The notes: generated by a model from the sequence alone, not told the origin. A DNA stretch of 32,008 nt from CAYMAZ01 sp964428185 (GCA_964428185.1 CAYRXH010000020.1:1-32008), one strand, 5' to 3'. Shown: positions 7,444 to 16,973, counted from the first letter of the stretch. Program-made: numbers and translations.

Positions 7444-8709
7444 TTACATCCCTGAAAAAGTTTTGTTGTTCACTTCCTCCAGCACCATCATCAGGGCTGC
7501 ATTGGCGGCACGACGAATGTTTGCAGCACGATCTGACATTCCAAACCGGTGAAGTCTGGCAATGGTTTTCTCAGGGCTTGCTAAAGCAATCCATGCTGTT
7601 CCCACCGGTTTATCTTCTGTTCCCCCATCAGGGCCTGCAATGCCGCTCACTGCAACAGCATAATCAGTGTGAAGTTGCCTTCTTACTCCTTCAGCCATGG
7701 CTTTTACAACAGTTTCACTGACAGCACCATATTGCTGCAGCACCCGGCCATCAACTCCCAATTGCTCCTTCTTCACATCATTTGAATAGGCTATCACACC
7801 CCCTGCAAACCATGCTGATGAACCGCTGTTGGACGTGATCAAATGAGCTATCAGACCACCTGTGCAGCTTTCTGCAACAGCAAAAGACATCTTTCTTTCA
7901 ATAAAAAACTGTTGAAGCACTGATGCGATGTTTTCAATATCCTGCCCGATATAAAACTGTGGAACTGCCTTCAGAATCTGTTTCTCTGTGAAATCAAAAA
8001 CGGTCTGAGCATCATCCCTGCTTTTGTCCCTGATTGTTTGTCTGAATTTGATGATTCCGGGTGAAGGAAGAAATGCAAACTCAGCTGATTCAGAAAAGAG
8101 TGTGGATTTTTCCAGCAGAAGATCGTAGAGGAAAGATTCACCGATTCCCGAAAAAATAAAATCACGGGTTTGAACTGCATTCAGGCTTCCGAAATGCTTT
8201 TTCAGCAATGGCAACACCCGGTGTTTCATCAAAAACTCAAGTTCAAACGGTACTGCAGGCAGGGCAATGAACAACACCTGATCTTGCTCGAAAACCAGTC
8301 CGGGAGCTGTTCCCTTATCATTCATCAAAATCTGTGCTTTTGCAGGCACCAAAGCCTGTTTCCGGTTCAGCTCAGTCATTTTTATATTGCGAGAAGCAAA
8401 TAACTTTTCAATATTTGCCAGCACCAGCTCGTCCGGAATCAATTCACACTCAAAACACTGACACAAGGCCTCGCGGGTCAGATCATCATGTGTAGGTCCA
8501 AGTCCGCCGGAAATGATCCTGATATTACAATTCAATTCATTGTTCAATACAGCTCTGGTGATATGTTCAATCCTGTCGCCAACAGTGATCATCCTCACAG
8601 TTTCAATACCTGCCTGTCCCAATATTTCACTGATCATTGACCTGTTGGTATCAGTTTGCTTTCCTGAGAGAAGCTCATTTCCGATGGTGATGATTTCTGC
8701 TTTGATCAT
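7444..8709 (-). CDS. cinA: CinA family protein: nicotinamide-nucleotide amidohydrolase with N-terminal MoaB/MogA-like domain
   Basis: I start the gene at ATG 8709 (MIKAEIITIGNELLSG), which fits the family; the frame extends ten codons further to 8739, but with no family support. The product is 421 residues, a normal full-length CinA. The N-terminal half is the MoaB/MogA-like (COG1058) domain, with IISGGLGPTHDDLT typical of it. The C-terminal half (from about residue 270) is the nicotinamide-nucleotide deamidase domain, with AESCTGG (279-285), the nucleophile-region signature, and SGIAGPDGGT. It converts NMN to nicotinate mononucleotide in pyridine-nucleotide salvage; the competence link of the name applies to other bacteria. 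The gene diverges from rpmG across 70 nt. Confidence 0.93.
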   Translation of the reverse strand: MIKAEIITIGNELLSGKQTDTNRSMISEILGQAGIETVRMITVGDRIEHITRAVLNNELNCNIRIISGGLGPTHDDLTREALCQCFECELIPDELVLANIEKLFASRNIKMTELNRKQALVPAKAQILMNDKGTAPGLVFEQDQVLFIALPAVPFELEFLMKHRVLPLLKKHFGSLNAVQTRDFIFSGIGESFLYDLLLEKSTLFSESAEFAFLPSPGIIKFRQTIRDKSRDDAQTVFDFTEKQILKAVPQFYIGQDIENIASVLQQFFIERKMSFAVAESCTGGLIAHLITSNSGSSAWFAGGVIAYSNDVKKEQLGVDGRVLQQYGAVSETVVKAMAEGVRRQLHTDYAVAVSGIAGPDGGTEDKPVGTAWIALASPEKTIARLHRFGMSDRAANIRRAANAALMMVLEEVNNKTFSGM

Positions 8710-8749
8710 ATTTTTTTTACAAAAGTACAACTGTTTCAAAAAAATATAT

Positions 8750-8757
8750 TATTTTTG
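8750..8757 (+). promoter_or_regulatory. Candidate promoter -7 box (TATTTTTG) for rpmG
   Basis: A perfect TAnnTTTG box sits 22 nt upstream of the rpmG start codon in the short divergent region between cinA and rpmG. It is oriented toward rpmG and would place the transcript start near 8764. No good -33 TTG is present at the usual distance. Motif evidence only. Confidence 0.45.
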
Positions 8758-8779
8758 CACCTCGAAAATTTGAAGAACG

Positions 8780-8968
8780 ATGGCTAAGAAAACAAAAGAC
8801 GCAAGAGTACAAGTGATTCTGGAGTGTACAGAGCATAAAACCACTGGTGTCCCAGGCACAAGCAGGTATATCACAACTAAAAACAAAAAGAATACACCTG
8901 ACAGAATGGAATTGAAGAAATACAATGCCGTTTTGAAAAAAGTTACAGTTCACAGAGAAATTAAATAA
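8780..8968 (+). CDS. rpmG: 50S ribosomal protein L33
   Basis: The 62-residue basic protein matches Bacteroidota L33: MAKKTKDARVQVILECTEHK, a middle GVPGTSRYITTKNKKNTPDR, and the end VTVHREIK. It is a small component of the large ribosomal subunit near the E site. Only one cysteine (Cys16) is present, so this is a zinc-free form. The gene lies 8 nt before the DUF4295 gene, a standard pairing in Bacteroidota, and both share the terminator at 9158. The usual partner rpmB (L28) is not next to it here. Confidence 0.96.
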   Translation: MAKKTKDARVQVILECTEHKTTGVPGTSRYITTKNKKNTPDRMELKKYNAVLKKVTVHREIK

Positions 8969-8976
8969 TTTGAGAT

Positions 8977-9132
8977 ATGGCAAAGAAAGTTGTTGCAACA
9001 TTGAAAAAAGGTGACGGAAAAGGCTTTTCCAAGGTGATTCGCATGGTCAAATCACCAAAAACCGGTGCGTATGCTTTTAAGGAAGAAATCATTCCAGCAG
9101 ATAATGTCAAGGAATATCTGGAAAAAAAATAA
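8977..9132 (+). CDS. DUF4295 family small basic protein
   Basis: This 51-residue ORF begins MAKKVVATLKKGDGKGFSK and carries MVKSPKTGAYAF, the signature of DUF4295, a Bacteroidota protein family found directly after rpmG. Its function is not established; the basic composition and fixed position beside a ribosomal-protein gene suggest a ribosome-associated role. ATG 8977 lies 8 nt after the rpmG stop. The gene is short but complete, ending EYLEKK before TAA, and is followed by a terminator. Confidence 0.93.
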   Translation: MAKKVVATLKKGDGKGFSKVIRMVKSPKTGAYAFKEEIIPADNVKEYLEKK

Positions 9133-9157
9133 CCTCTTAATTTTCTGAAAGTATTCT

Positions 9158-9190
9158 AAGCCTTGATATCATTCAGGGCTTTTTTTTTTC
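9158..9190 (+). terminator. Rho-independent terminator after rpmG-DUF4295
   Basis: The stem AAGCCTTGA (9158-9166) pairs with TCAGGGCTT (9173-9181) through nine base pairs including one T-G wobble, with the 6-nt loop TATCAT. It runs straight into a T-tract that reaches 9189. It lies 25 nt after the DUF4295 stop codon in the right orientation. Confidence 0.85.
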
Positions 9191-9253
9191 AGTTATTTGT
9201 TCAGTAATGATCTTTCTGCAATGTCAGGATTCCTGAATTCAGTCATCCATCGA

Positions 9254-9294
9254 TTGCAATTCCTGAATTAGAACAATCAATTCAGGAATTGCAA
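9254..9294. repeat. Perfect 16-bp inverted repeat with 9-nt loop
   Basis: TTGCAATTCCTGAATT (9254-9269) and AATTCAGGAATTGCAA (9279-9294) are perfect inverted copies separated by AGAACAATC. Part of the same unit (ATTCCTGAATTCAG) also appears just upstream near 9228-9241. It lies between the terminator at 9158 and the SUMF1-domain gene starting at 9354. It could be a regulatory hairpin in that gene's 5' region, a second terminator lacking a T-run, or one copy of a dispersed genomic repeat. Confidence 0.7.
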
Positions 9295-9353
9295 CATATT
9301 ATGTTTTGAAATTTTCATTGTTTTGCATTGTTTTGTATTAATAATTCAACATT

Positions 9354-10871
9354 ATGATCAATATTAAAGCAATCGCCATGAATATCAAGACTTTAGTTAA
9401 AATTCTCCTGGGAACATGTTTATTTCTCGGGGCATTAAACATCACAAAGGGAAATAATGTCAGTATTACAAATGCCACCAGAACCGGAGCTAACAATGAC
9501 ATTATTGAGTTTACTCTGTCGTGGGATAACAGCTGGATGGTGAACGGGGTTCCCAAGAATCATGATGCTGTCTGGATTTTCATCAAGTTCAGGGAGTGTG
9601 GAGTGACCACCAATGACTGGAGCCATGCGCTTCTGAGCACAAATATGGCAGAACATTCTTTCGGTCCCGATATCACGTATGCTACTCCGGTACTGACTAC
9701 AAATCGTTTTGGCACAGGGAGCGGAAATAACACAGGGATTATGATCAGGCGCAATACTATCGGAACAGGCAATATTGTAAACCAGACAATCCGGTTAAAA
9801 ATTGTGGGCAGTTCAAACGGAGTCGTCTTTGATCCTGCAACGGATTATGATATCAAGGTATTCGGAATTGAAATGGTGTTTATTCCTGAGGGAAGCTTTT
9901 ATGCCGGTGATGGTTTTTCAACGTATGCACTGTGGCAGATCGGGTCAAATCCTGCACAACCACATCTGATACAAAGTGAAGCTTCATTTTCTACCTACGA
10001 TTATACTACTTCTTATCAGCACACATTATCTGACAGTTTTCCAAAGGGATTTGCATCTTTTTATATCATGAAATATGAAATAACTCATGGACAATATGTG
10101 GATTTTCTGAATACCATTACTTCATCACAGCAGATCAATCGTGCATACATTTTTAACTACTACCGTCACGACATCCAGTATAACGGTTTGCAGTATTTTA
10201 CAAACAGTGCTGACAGGGTACTGAACTACATGAGTTTTTATGATGTGATGGCTTATCTTGATTGGGCTGCCTTACGTCCAATATCAGAACTGGAATATGA
10301 AAAAGCCTGTCGCGGGATAGTTGATTTTGTTCAGGGAGAGTGGGCATGGGGCTCGGGAGCAGCCATTGACCATAAGGAAATCAAACTTGTTACAGGTGCA
10401 ACACCGGGTGTTGAAGTTCCTGCTGACAGCTCCAATGCTCATATTTATGTCACACAATATACAATCAGTGGAGGTCAGTTCACAACCGGCGGTGGCATCA
10501 TTCCCAATCAAGGACCAGTGGCTGCAGGCATATTCGCCAGACAAACCCATCAGCAAACAAGAAAAGGAACAGGTGCCACCTATTATGGGGTTATGGAAAT
10601 GTCAGGAAATGTTTGGGAACAATGCATTCAGGTGAACACTAACTGGCCAAGCAATAATCCATCACCATATACGGGTATCTGGGGTGACGGACAATTGACA
10701 AGCCTTGGGTTTCATAATGTGATTAACTGGCCCAATGCAGGATATTATATTCTTCGAGGAGGAGCCTGGACCAATAACCGCGACAGGGCAAGGGTGAGCG
10801 ACAGAAACCGCAGAGCACAGACAGATTACAGTACCAGGAGTTATGATGCTGGAGGCCGTGGTGCCAGATAA
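9354..10871 (+). CDS. Secreted SUMF1 (formylglycine-generating-enzyme-like) domain protein
   Basis: The 505-residue product has a hydrophobic N-terminal signal segment (LVKILLGTCLFLGALNI); the start may be Met1 or Met9 (ATG 9378), and only the second puts the signal at the very end. Residues about 30-165 form a beta-rich domain common in Bacteroidota SUMF1 proteins. The SUMF1 fold begins near GIEMVFIPEGSFYAGD (from about 170). It includes FYIMKYEITHGQYVDFLN, the GNVWE motif (418-422) and RGGAW (468-472). The paired cysteines of true formylglycine-generating enzyme near the C-terminus are absent, so sulfatase activation is unlikely; members of this family often have structural or unknown surface roles. 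Just upstream of, and probably cotranscribed with, the large T9SS protein gene (14-nt gap). No T9SS sorting domain is visible. Confidence 0.85.
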   Translation: MINIKAIAMNIKTLVKILLGTCLFLGALNITKGNNVSITNATRTGANNDIIEFTLSWDNSWMVNGVPKNHDAVWIFIKFRECGVTTNDWSHALLSTNMAEHSFGPDITYATPVLTTNRFGTGSGNNTGIMIRRNTIGTGNIVNQTIRLKIVGSSNGVVFDPATDYDIKVFGIEMVFIPEGSFYAGDGFSTYALWQIGSNPAQPHLIQSEASFSTYDYTTSYQHTLSDSFPKGFASFYIMKYEITHGQYVDFLNTITSSQQINRAYIFNYYRHDIQYNGLQYFTNSADRVLNYMSFYDVMAYLDWAALRPISELEYEKACRGIVDFVQGEWAWGSGAAIDHKEIKLVTGATPGVEVPADSSNAHIYVTQYTISGGQFTTGGGIIPNQGPVAAGIFARQTHQQTRKGTGATYYGVMEMSGNVWEQCIQVNTNWPSNNPSPYTGIWGDGQLTSLGFHNVINWPNAGYYILRGGAWTNNRDRARVSDRNRRAQTDYSTRSYDAGGRGAR

Positions 10872-10885
10872 GTACAACTGATATT

Positions 10886-13800
10886 ATGAAAAGGCTCCTT
10901 TTTCTTCTATTGGCAATAGTTTCACTGACGGTTTATTCACAACCGGCAAATGATTTGTGTGCAAATGCAAGTGAAATTGTGATCACCTCGGGAGGATACG
11001 CAATCGGAGCCTTTTATTCAGATACAATTGATATTACATTAGCTACACTTCAAATAGGAGAAGTTTGGCATAGTACTCAGGTTTCAGCAGGAAACGATAA
11101 AAAATCAATCTGGTATAAATTTTATCTTCCCACTGCACGAGGTATCAACCTAGAGTTGATGCAGGAAATTGATGCCATTGCTCAGGACGGTGCAGGATTT
11201 ACAGTTTATAAAGCAGAAAGCTGTTTACCTGGTCTGGCTGACATTTCACCAGCGAAGTTGACCCCTGTCAACAAATTCGGAAGCACATTCAATCCCTGTC
11301 TGCTCCCCGGATGGTATTATATTCAGGTGGGTGCCAAAAATGCAAGCAGCGGTGCAGTATTTCTTGAGTTAACCACTTCTATGCCCGGAGTACTGAACAG
11401 CTATGATCTGCAGATTGACGCTTCGAGTTTCGGCACAGTAAGCGGAGGCTGGCATACAAAATACTATGACGTTGGTTGCCAGACCATTGACAATTCTACC
11501 GAAACCTGTCCGGCTCTGGGTGCTAATTTCGAAGAATATACCCAGTCTGTCTGGTTTGTATTTACTACAGATAATTTTGTGGATCTCATCACACTTCAGA
11601 TGGGCGAACAAAGTGGTTATTTCACAGGTAATTTCAGAGCAGGATACAATATTTATGAAGGCGATGTGAGAGCAACCCCATATACTTCATTACCTTTGAT
11701 AGACGGATGCAGAGTAATGACTCAAACTAACTCATCATATCTCGCTTCAAAAAATTATCTGTGTGTATTTCAACCAAATACAACCTACAGCATTCAGATA
11801 TTCTTTCATAAGGAATATGCCAATACAGTGCAGATTCGATTGTATGAACGGGGCAGCGGAATTACCAAATCACCTTATCCACCTTCTATTGATCCTAGTA
11901 GTGAACTTGGAATACTTCCCTCATCGCCTGCCGGAACCTGGACTTATGGATATGATGTTTTTGCATGTAATGCCTTTATTGCTGACAATATCTGCGGGAC
12001 TGTCAATCCTGCTTCAGGACAAACATCAATCAGCGGATATACATACAGACTTACCACCTGGTATACTTTTGAACTGGATGATGATGCCAATGTGAGGTTT
12101 TATACTGATGGCAGCCAGGGAAAGAAATTGTATTCGGGAGATGCAACAACTGACTGCAACCTTGTGCCCATGACTGAATTCAATTCAGGAGATATTACAC
12201 TGAACTGCCTGCCACCCGGCAAGTACAGTCTCCAACTACTGGGAAAGCTGGACACTTCGTACAGTTATGTAACAAGCACCTGGTACAACAATATCGGCAA
12301 TAATGCCAATGTGAGCCTTCAGGTTTTCTCCATCAACATCAACAATAATTTTCTGCTTGATGCAACAGGAAAATTTGATACAGTCAATGTGGTCAGTGCA
12401 ATATGGGAACCTTTACCTGATAATGTTACTATCAATGCACATCTGGGACGATTTAGCTGCCAGAAAACAGTGTTACCTAGTGGAAGCAACTGTTATGCGC
12501 CTAACAATAGGGCGATGTATAGGGAGATTATTATCGGGGATTCTGATGGAAATGGCACTGATGATGAAGGAGTGCTCACGCTCAGTAACGGCAATTATTA
12601 TTTTCATTATCTGTTTTACAGGGGCGATGCCAATGCCCTTGCAACAGCACAAGGGGTTTACAACTGGGGAGACACCATCTCCGGGCTGGTAACAATGACC
12701 ACTTGCACAAACCTATATTATACTTCTCAAAATGTATGTGTTACTCCGGGCATTTATACTCTGGTCAGTTTTGGAGACAGCACTGATGTTGGCAGAACAG
12801 ACGATCCCAGTTTCAGATTCAGACAGGTTACAACTCAGTTTGATGACCCTGCTGCACCCAACACCTTGGGAGATATTACAGCAGCTCTTATGGGAGGAAG
12901 TGTTTCAGGGACCACTGACTACTGGAGTTGCCCTGACAATCCTCTGACCATAGACGGAAAAGCCCCCTGTTCAGGATATAACAAATTGATATATAGAGAA
13001 TTTTACATCAGCACTCCTCTTGTTCTCAACATTACACTTAGTGGCGGTGGACAGTTCAGAATTTTTACAGGAAAAATCTCAGATGGTGTTGGCACACTTT
13101 CATCCCTTGTTTCAGGATATGGTGATCTTGGTTGCAGATCTTCGTTCTACGGAGATGTTTGCCACCCATTTCAGCAAGGGTGGTATACCATTGTGTGTTA
13201 TGGCTATGGAGGCACCTATACAGGTCCAACATATATGGGAGGACTCATCGGCGGAACAAATAATATTACAATTTCCAGGGTTCCATTTCTGAATCCTCCA
13301 AACTATAACAGACCGTTTAAAGCATATAATGCAGGTACAACAGACTGGGGACCAAATACCGGCACGCCCGAATATCCTTTAACGCACCGCACATATACAT
13401 TTGGCACTGAACGTATGGATTGTATTCCTGACACTCCATTTTCCTCACATCCCATTATTGAATGTCCCGGATTTAACAGGGTAGCATATTTCGTATTTAC
13501 TGTCACCCAAGAATCATTTATCAGTATTGGAGGTATTCCATCCTCTATGCATTCGAAGCTCTTTGCAGCAGATGTGAGAACCGACAGCCTTCTGTTTCCC
13601 GGGCTTACACCTGTTCAGGAATGCCTTTCAATTACAAACATCAGTTCTTATGAACGCTGGTGGTGGACATGGTATGGTAAAATGGAAGTATGTAAACTAC
13701 AGCCAGGAACATATACTTTGACGGTGTTTGGAAATAATTCACATATTAACACAAGCTTCACTCCCACTCTATATGTTGACAAAGTGGAAGAATCTAGGTT

Positions 13801-16800
13801 TGATTTTGCAGAAAATGCCTATGACTTTGGTGTAATCCCTGCAGACAGTGCATTCCATTATGGAAAAACCGGTGATGTGAATCCCTATTTTGCAGGAAGA
13901 GCCCCAAGCAATGATTTTTTCACTTGTACTACGGGAGCCTTTACCACAGATCCGGGACAAAGTGATCCGAATTCCTACTGTTGGGACGGACTTTTCCCAA
14001 ATGCATCGGGATCCTCAGTTCCTTATCCCATGTCATTGAATTATCCGTATTATCAAAACACAACCAATGTTCCCATAAGACGGAATCTCTGGTATACATT
14101 TGTTATTGATGGTCCCGGAATTATCACTGTGAAAGTTGAAAACAAAACTCCCGGAAAAACGACACAATATCCATGGGTCATATACCGGAGTGATGTTGAC
14201 GGTAATCTGGATTATGACAGTGTTGTTGCGTCTGGGCTAACTGACTCCACATTGGTCCAGGGTCTGACATACATACGGAACAGTTCCTATACTGACTGGT
14301 ATGGGTGTGCCGGGAACTATCAGACTCTGAATTTTTCAATTGACCCCTGTGGACCGCATATTAAGCAAAGATATTACGTTGTTGTTGACCACCATGCAGG
14401 ATTAATGCCTAATAATCAGGTAGAAGTTTCTGTCAGGCATATGCCTGATTTCTCAGTGACCAGTAATTATGATAATTACTCAGATGCCAATGTCATCAAC
14501 GGACTGGGTGAAACTGCACCGCCATACACCAGCGTTGATCTCACCACAGGGCAATATCAGGGGGCCATGTCAAGTTTTGCATGTGCCACTAAAGCTCCCA
14601 CAGACCAGAATACCTGCGGCACAAGAACCTTATGGTATAAATTTACATCAGCAACATCCGGAAAAATAAGGATCCAATATGAAATTCCGGGAATAGGAAG
14701 GTTTTTCAACACCAATGAAATTAAGATCTTCAGAGAAATTATTCCCGGAGATTCAACAGTCACAGGGCTCCAGATGCTGAGCCCTACAGCCATCACAGTG
14801 AGCGGACAGACATGGGGCGAAACATGCCTGAATACCGGAAGATACTATATTATGCTCACAGGCTGCAGTTACACTATAGAAAATGTCATTCCACATATAT
14901 GGATTCTGACTGAATACGGTGATTTGTGTGAAGAACCGGTTGAAATTTCAATGCCGGCTCCGGGAGTTGCCAGCGCCAGCGTAGTCATCAATTGCCATTC
15001 TATAGGAGAAGATTTTGGAGAAGACGGATCAAATATGGGATGTCTTTTCGGTCCTTCAGAATATAAATCCACATGGTTTAAAGTTGATCTGAACTTCACC
15101 GACAAAGTAGATCTCACATTTCAGCTTTCTGAAGCAACTACTGCATTACCCAACCAGATTCGTTACAGAATCCTTTATGGTGACTGTAATGCAATGACTT
15201 CGGGTCCCTGTAATTCTGATGCACTGACTGAATTTACACTCAACTGCATGATGAGTGATTCAATGTCATATTATGTTCAGGTTGTATCACCGGCCAATGC
15301 AACAGGAACAATTACACTAACAGTAACAACCATTCCAAGCCCCAACCAAACCTGTGAACCATTTAACCCGAATAAACCCATTGCTAATTTCACTTTTGCC
15401 AATCAGTGCCTGGGTGATCTCACCTGTTTTACAAACCAGTCAACTCTGGGTGATTCTATCACTTACCAATGGCAGTTTATTCCATCAGACCCAACTGCAA
15501 CAGCCACAGATCTCAACCCTTGTTTTCAGTATCCCGATACTGGAACCTACATGGTTTCACTCATCGTTACTAACATTGCTCTCGGAACTGCCGACACAGT
15601 CATCATCCCAGTTGCCATTTATCCTGTTCCCGACCCAAATATCACCCATCATCCAAACACCAATGAAATCATCACCGGTACGCCAATTGATTTTTTCTCC
15701 AATGTCACTGCCACCATAACAAATCCAAACACCACCTATTACTGGGATTTCAGCAACGGAGTCATAAGTGATCTGCCAAATGTTTCAGGAATCGTCTATG
15801 ATTCCGGCAATCTTGGTGAAACAATTATATATTTGACTGTAGCAAACGGGAATTGTATTGTAACTGTGACGGATACAATATATAACAGGCCTGAGCAGAT
15901 CTATGCGGGAGGCCCGTATGATGGTGCTGACAATCATTTAATTCCTTCAGTGTGTTCACCTGATTCTGTATATACGGGGGGATTCTATGACGGTTCTGTC
16001 CTTACTGCCATCCTCCCTGACTGCATCAATGATACAGTATTTACCGGTGGTCCTTATGACGGAGCAACATTATCCCAGATTATTGCAATTTGCCCCCCTG
16101 AAGCAGTATATGTTGGCGGCAATTATGATGGTGCATCCGGATTCTACATTATTGGCAATTGCCCTCCGGAAGATGTTTTTACCGGTGGCTTTTATGATGG
16201 TGCAGATGTATTCTATATTATCGCAAATTGCCCTCCTGAAGATATTTTTGCGGGAGGTCCCCATGACGGAGCAACACTGAATTATATAATCAGCAACTGT
16301 CCGCCCGAAGATATTTTTGCAGGCGGCTTTTTTGACGGTGCTGCTATAAATTTCATCGACTGCACCAATCCCTTACCTGTTGAATTATTGTATCTCAATG
16401 CAGTCTGGAAAGGCAATGACGGCCTTCTGTCATGGGCAACTGCCTCAGAAATAAACAATCTGGGATTTGAAATCCAGCGCTGTGATGGTAATTGTCTGCA
16501 ATGGACATCACTTGGTTTTGCTCCCGGATATGGAAACTCAAACGAAATGAACTACTATTTCTTTGTTGATACAAATCTGATTCAGAATCCTGAAAACAAG
16601 TTCTATTACAGGCTCAGACAAATTGATATTGATGGAAAATATATATTTTCAGACATTGTCAGTCTTTCAAAGGATGATCAGGAAGGATATCATGCTATCG
16701 TATCTCTCTGGCCCAACCCGGCGACCGAAAATGATGAAATCATGATGACATACCTTGCTCCGGATAACACACCAATTATCATTTCTGTCATTGATGTTTA

Positions 16801-16954
16801 TGGCCAGACTGTTTATATAAGCAATGAAACACCTTCACCGGGTATTAATTTCTTCAGACTGAATCCCAAAAACCTGTCGCAGGGAACATATTTTATTTCA
16901 GTTTATGCTTCAGGTTTCAAAAATTATTGTAAATTTATCATCTCAAATTTATAA
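10886..16954 (+). CDS. Giant secreted multidomain protein with PKD-like domains, 23-residue repeats and a T9SS C-terminal sorting domain
   Basis: The 2022-residue product starts with a signal peptide (MKRLLFLLLAIVSLTVYS) followed by QPANDLCANASEI. Up to about residue 1490 it consists of successive beta-sandwich-like units, each with a strand such as WYTFELD, YREFYIS, LWYKFTS or TWFKVDL and a motif PGxYxL or GxYxIxxxG. Such units resemble pre-peptidase-like domains. Two PKD-like domains follow (about 1495-1669), then seven 23-residue repeats (1670-1830). A linker begins LPVELLYLNAVWKGNDGLLSW, typical before T9SS signals, and the type A sorting domain (1940-2022) starts SLWPNPATEN and has QGTYFISV. 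It would be exported through the outer membrane and attached to or released from the cell surface. Adhesin or matrix function is inference; no catalytic motif was found. It is cysteine-rich. Confidence 0.88.
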   Translation: MKRLLFLLLAIVSLTVYSQPANDLCANASEIVITSGGYAIGAFYSDTIDITLATLQIGEVWHSTQVSAGNDKKSIWYKFYLPTARGINLELMQEIDAIAQDGAGFTVYKAESCLPGLADISPAKLTPVNKFGSTFNPCLLPGWYYIQVGAKNASSGAVFLELTTSMPGVLNSYDLQIDASSFGTVSGGWHTKYYDVGCQTIDNSTETCPALGANFEEYTQSVWFVFTTDNFVDLITLQMGEQSGYFTGNFRAGYNIYEGDVRATPYTSLPLIDGCRVMTQTNSSYLASKNYLCVFQPNTTYSIQIFFHKEYANTVQIRLYERGSGITKSPYPPSIDPSSELGILPSSPAGTWTYGYDVFACNAFIADNICGTVNPASGQTSISGYTYRLTTWYTFELDDDANVRFYTDGSQGKKLYSGDATTDCNLVPMTEFNSGDITLNCLPPGKYSLQLLGKLDTSYSYVTSTWYNNIGNNANVSLQVFSININNNFLLDATGKFDTVNVVSAIWEPLPDNVTINAHLGRFSCQKTVLPSGSNCYAPNNRAMYREIIIGDSDGNGTDDEGVLTLSNGNYYFHYLFYRGDANALATAQGVYNWGDTISGLVTMTTCTNLYYTSQNVCVTPGIYTLVSFGDSTDVGRTDDPSFRFRQVTTQFDDPAAPNTLGDITAALMGGSVSGTTDYWSCPDNPLTIDGKAPCSGYNKLIYREFYISTPLVLNITLSGGGQFRIFTGKISDGVGTLSSLVSGYGDLGCRSSFYGDVCHPFQQGWYTIVCYGYGGTYTGPTYMGGLIGGTNNITISRVPFLNPPNYNRPFKAYNAGTTDWGPNTGTPEYPLTHRTYTFGTERMDCIPDTPFSSHPIIECPGFNRVAYFVFTVTQESFISIGGIPSSMHSKLFAADVRTDSLLFPGLTPVQECLSITNISSYERWWWTWYGKMEVCKLQPGTYTLTVFGNNSHINTSFTPTLYVDKVEESRFDFAENAYDFGVIPADSAFHYGKTGDVNPYFAGRAPSNDFFTCTTGAFTTDPGQSDPNSYCWDGLFPNASGSSVPYPMSLNYPYYQNTTNVPIRRNLWYTFVIDGPGIITVKVENKTPGKTTQYPWVIYRSDVDGNLDYDSVVASGLTDSTLVQGLTYIRNSSYTDWYGCAGNYQTLNFSIDPCGPHIKQRYYVVVDHHAGLMPNNQVEVSVRHMPDFSVTSNYDNYSDANVINGLGETAPPYTSVDLTTGQYQGAMSSFACATKAPTDQNTCGTRTLWYKFTSATSGKIRIQYEIPGIGRFFNTNEIKIFREIIPGDSTVTGLQMLSPTAITVSGQTWGETCLNTGRYYIMLTGCSYTIENVIPHIWILTEYGDLCEEPVEISMPAPGVASASVVINCHSIGEDFGEDGSNMGCLFGPSEYKSTWFKVDLNFTDKVDLTFQLSEATTALPNQIRYRILYGDCNAMTSGPCNSDALTEFTLNCMMSDSMSYYVQVVSPANATGTITLTVTTIPSPNQTCEPFNPNKPIANFTFANQCLGDLTCFTNQSTLGDSITYQWQFIPSDPTATATDLNPCFQYPDTGTYMVSLIVTNIALGTADTVIIPVAIYPVPDPNITHHPNTNEIITGTPIDFFSNVTATITNPNTTYYWDFSNGVISDLPNVSGIVYDSGNLGETIIYLTVANGNCIVTVTDTIYNRPEQIYAGGPYDGADNHLIPSVCSPDSVYTGGFYDGSVLTAILPDCINDTVFTGGPYDGATLSQIIAICPPEAVYVGGNYDGASGFYIIGNCPPEDVFTGGFYDGADVFYIIANCPPEDIFAGGPHDGATLNYIISNCPPEDIFAGGFFDGAAINFIDCTNPLPVELLYLNAVWKGNDGLLSWATASEINNLGFEIQRCDGNCLQWTSLGFAPGYGNSNEMNYYFFVDTNLIQNPENKFYYRLRQIDIDGKYIFSDIVSLSKDDQEGYHAIVSLWPNPATENDEIMMTYLAPDNTPIIISVIDVYGQTVYISNETPSPGINFFRLNPKNLSQGTYFISVYASGFKNYCKFIISNL
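15893..16375 (+). repeat. Seven tandem 69-bp units encoding 23-residue GGxxDGA repeats
   Basis: Unit starts are 15893, 15962, 16031, 16100, 16169, 16238 and 16307, exactly 69 bp apart and in frame. Each unit reads roughly (E/D)xVFxGGxYDGAxxxxIIxxCPP; the last is slightly altered where it joins the LPVELL linker. The DNA copies have diverged while the protein pattern Gly-Gly, Asp-Gly and Cys is kept, so selection acts on the protein. The periodic Asp-Gly could bind metal, and the single Cys per repeat is unusual for a surface repeat. Confidence 0.9.
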
Positions 16955-16973
16955 ACATTAAAACCTAAACATT

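Noticed and set aside
7362..7721. 119-codon plus-strand ORF
   Set aside because: It lies mostly antisense to the well-supported cinA gene, has an implausible composition and resembles no family.
8717..9001. 94-codon minus-strand ORF over rpmG
   Set aside because: Antisense to rpmG and the DUF4295 start; both of those are clear genes.
15893..16375. CRISPR-like array from the regular 69-bp spacing
   Set aside because: The whole stretch is in frame inside the 2022-residue protein, the units are contiguous without spacers, and conservation is at the protein level.
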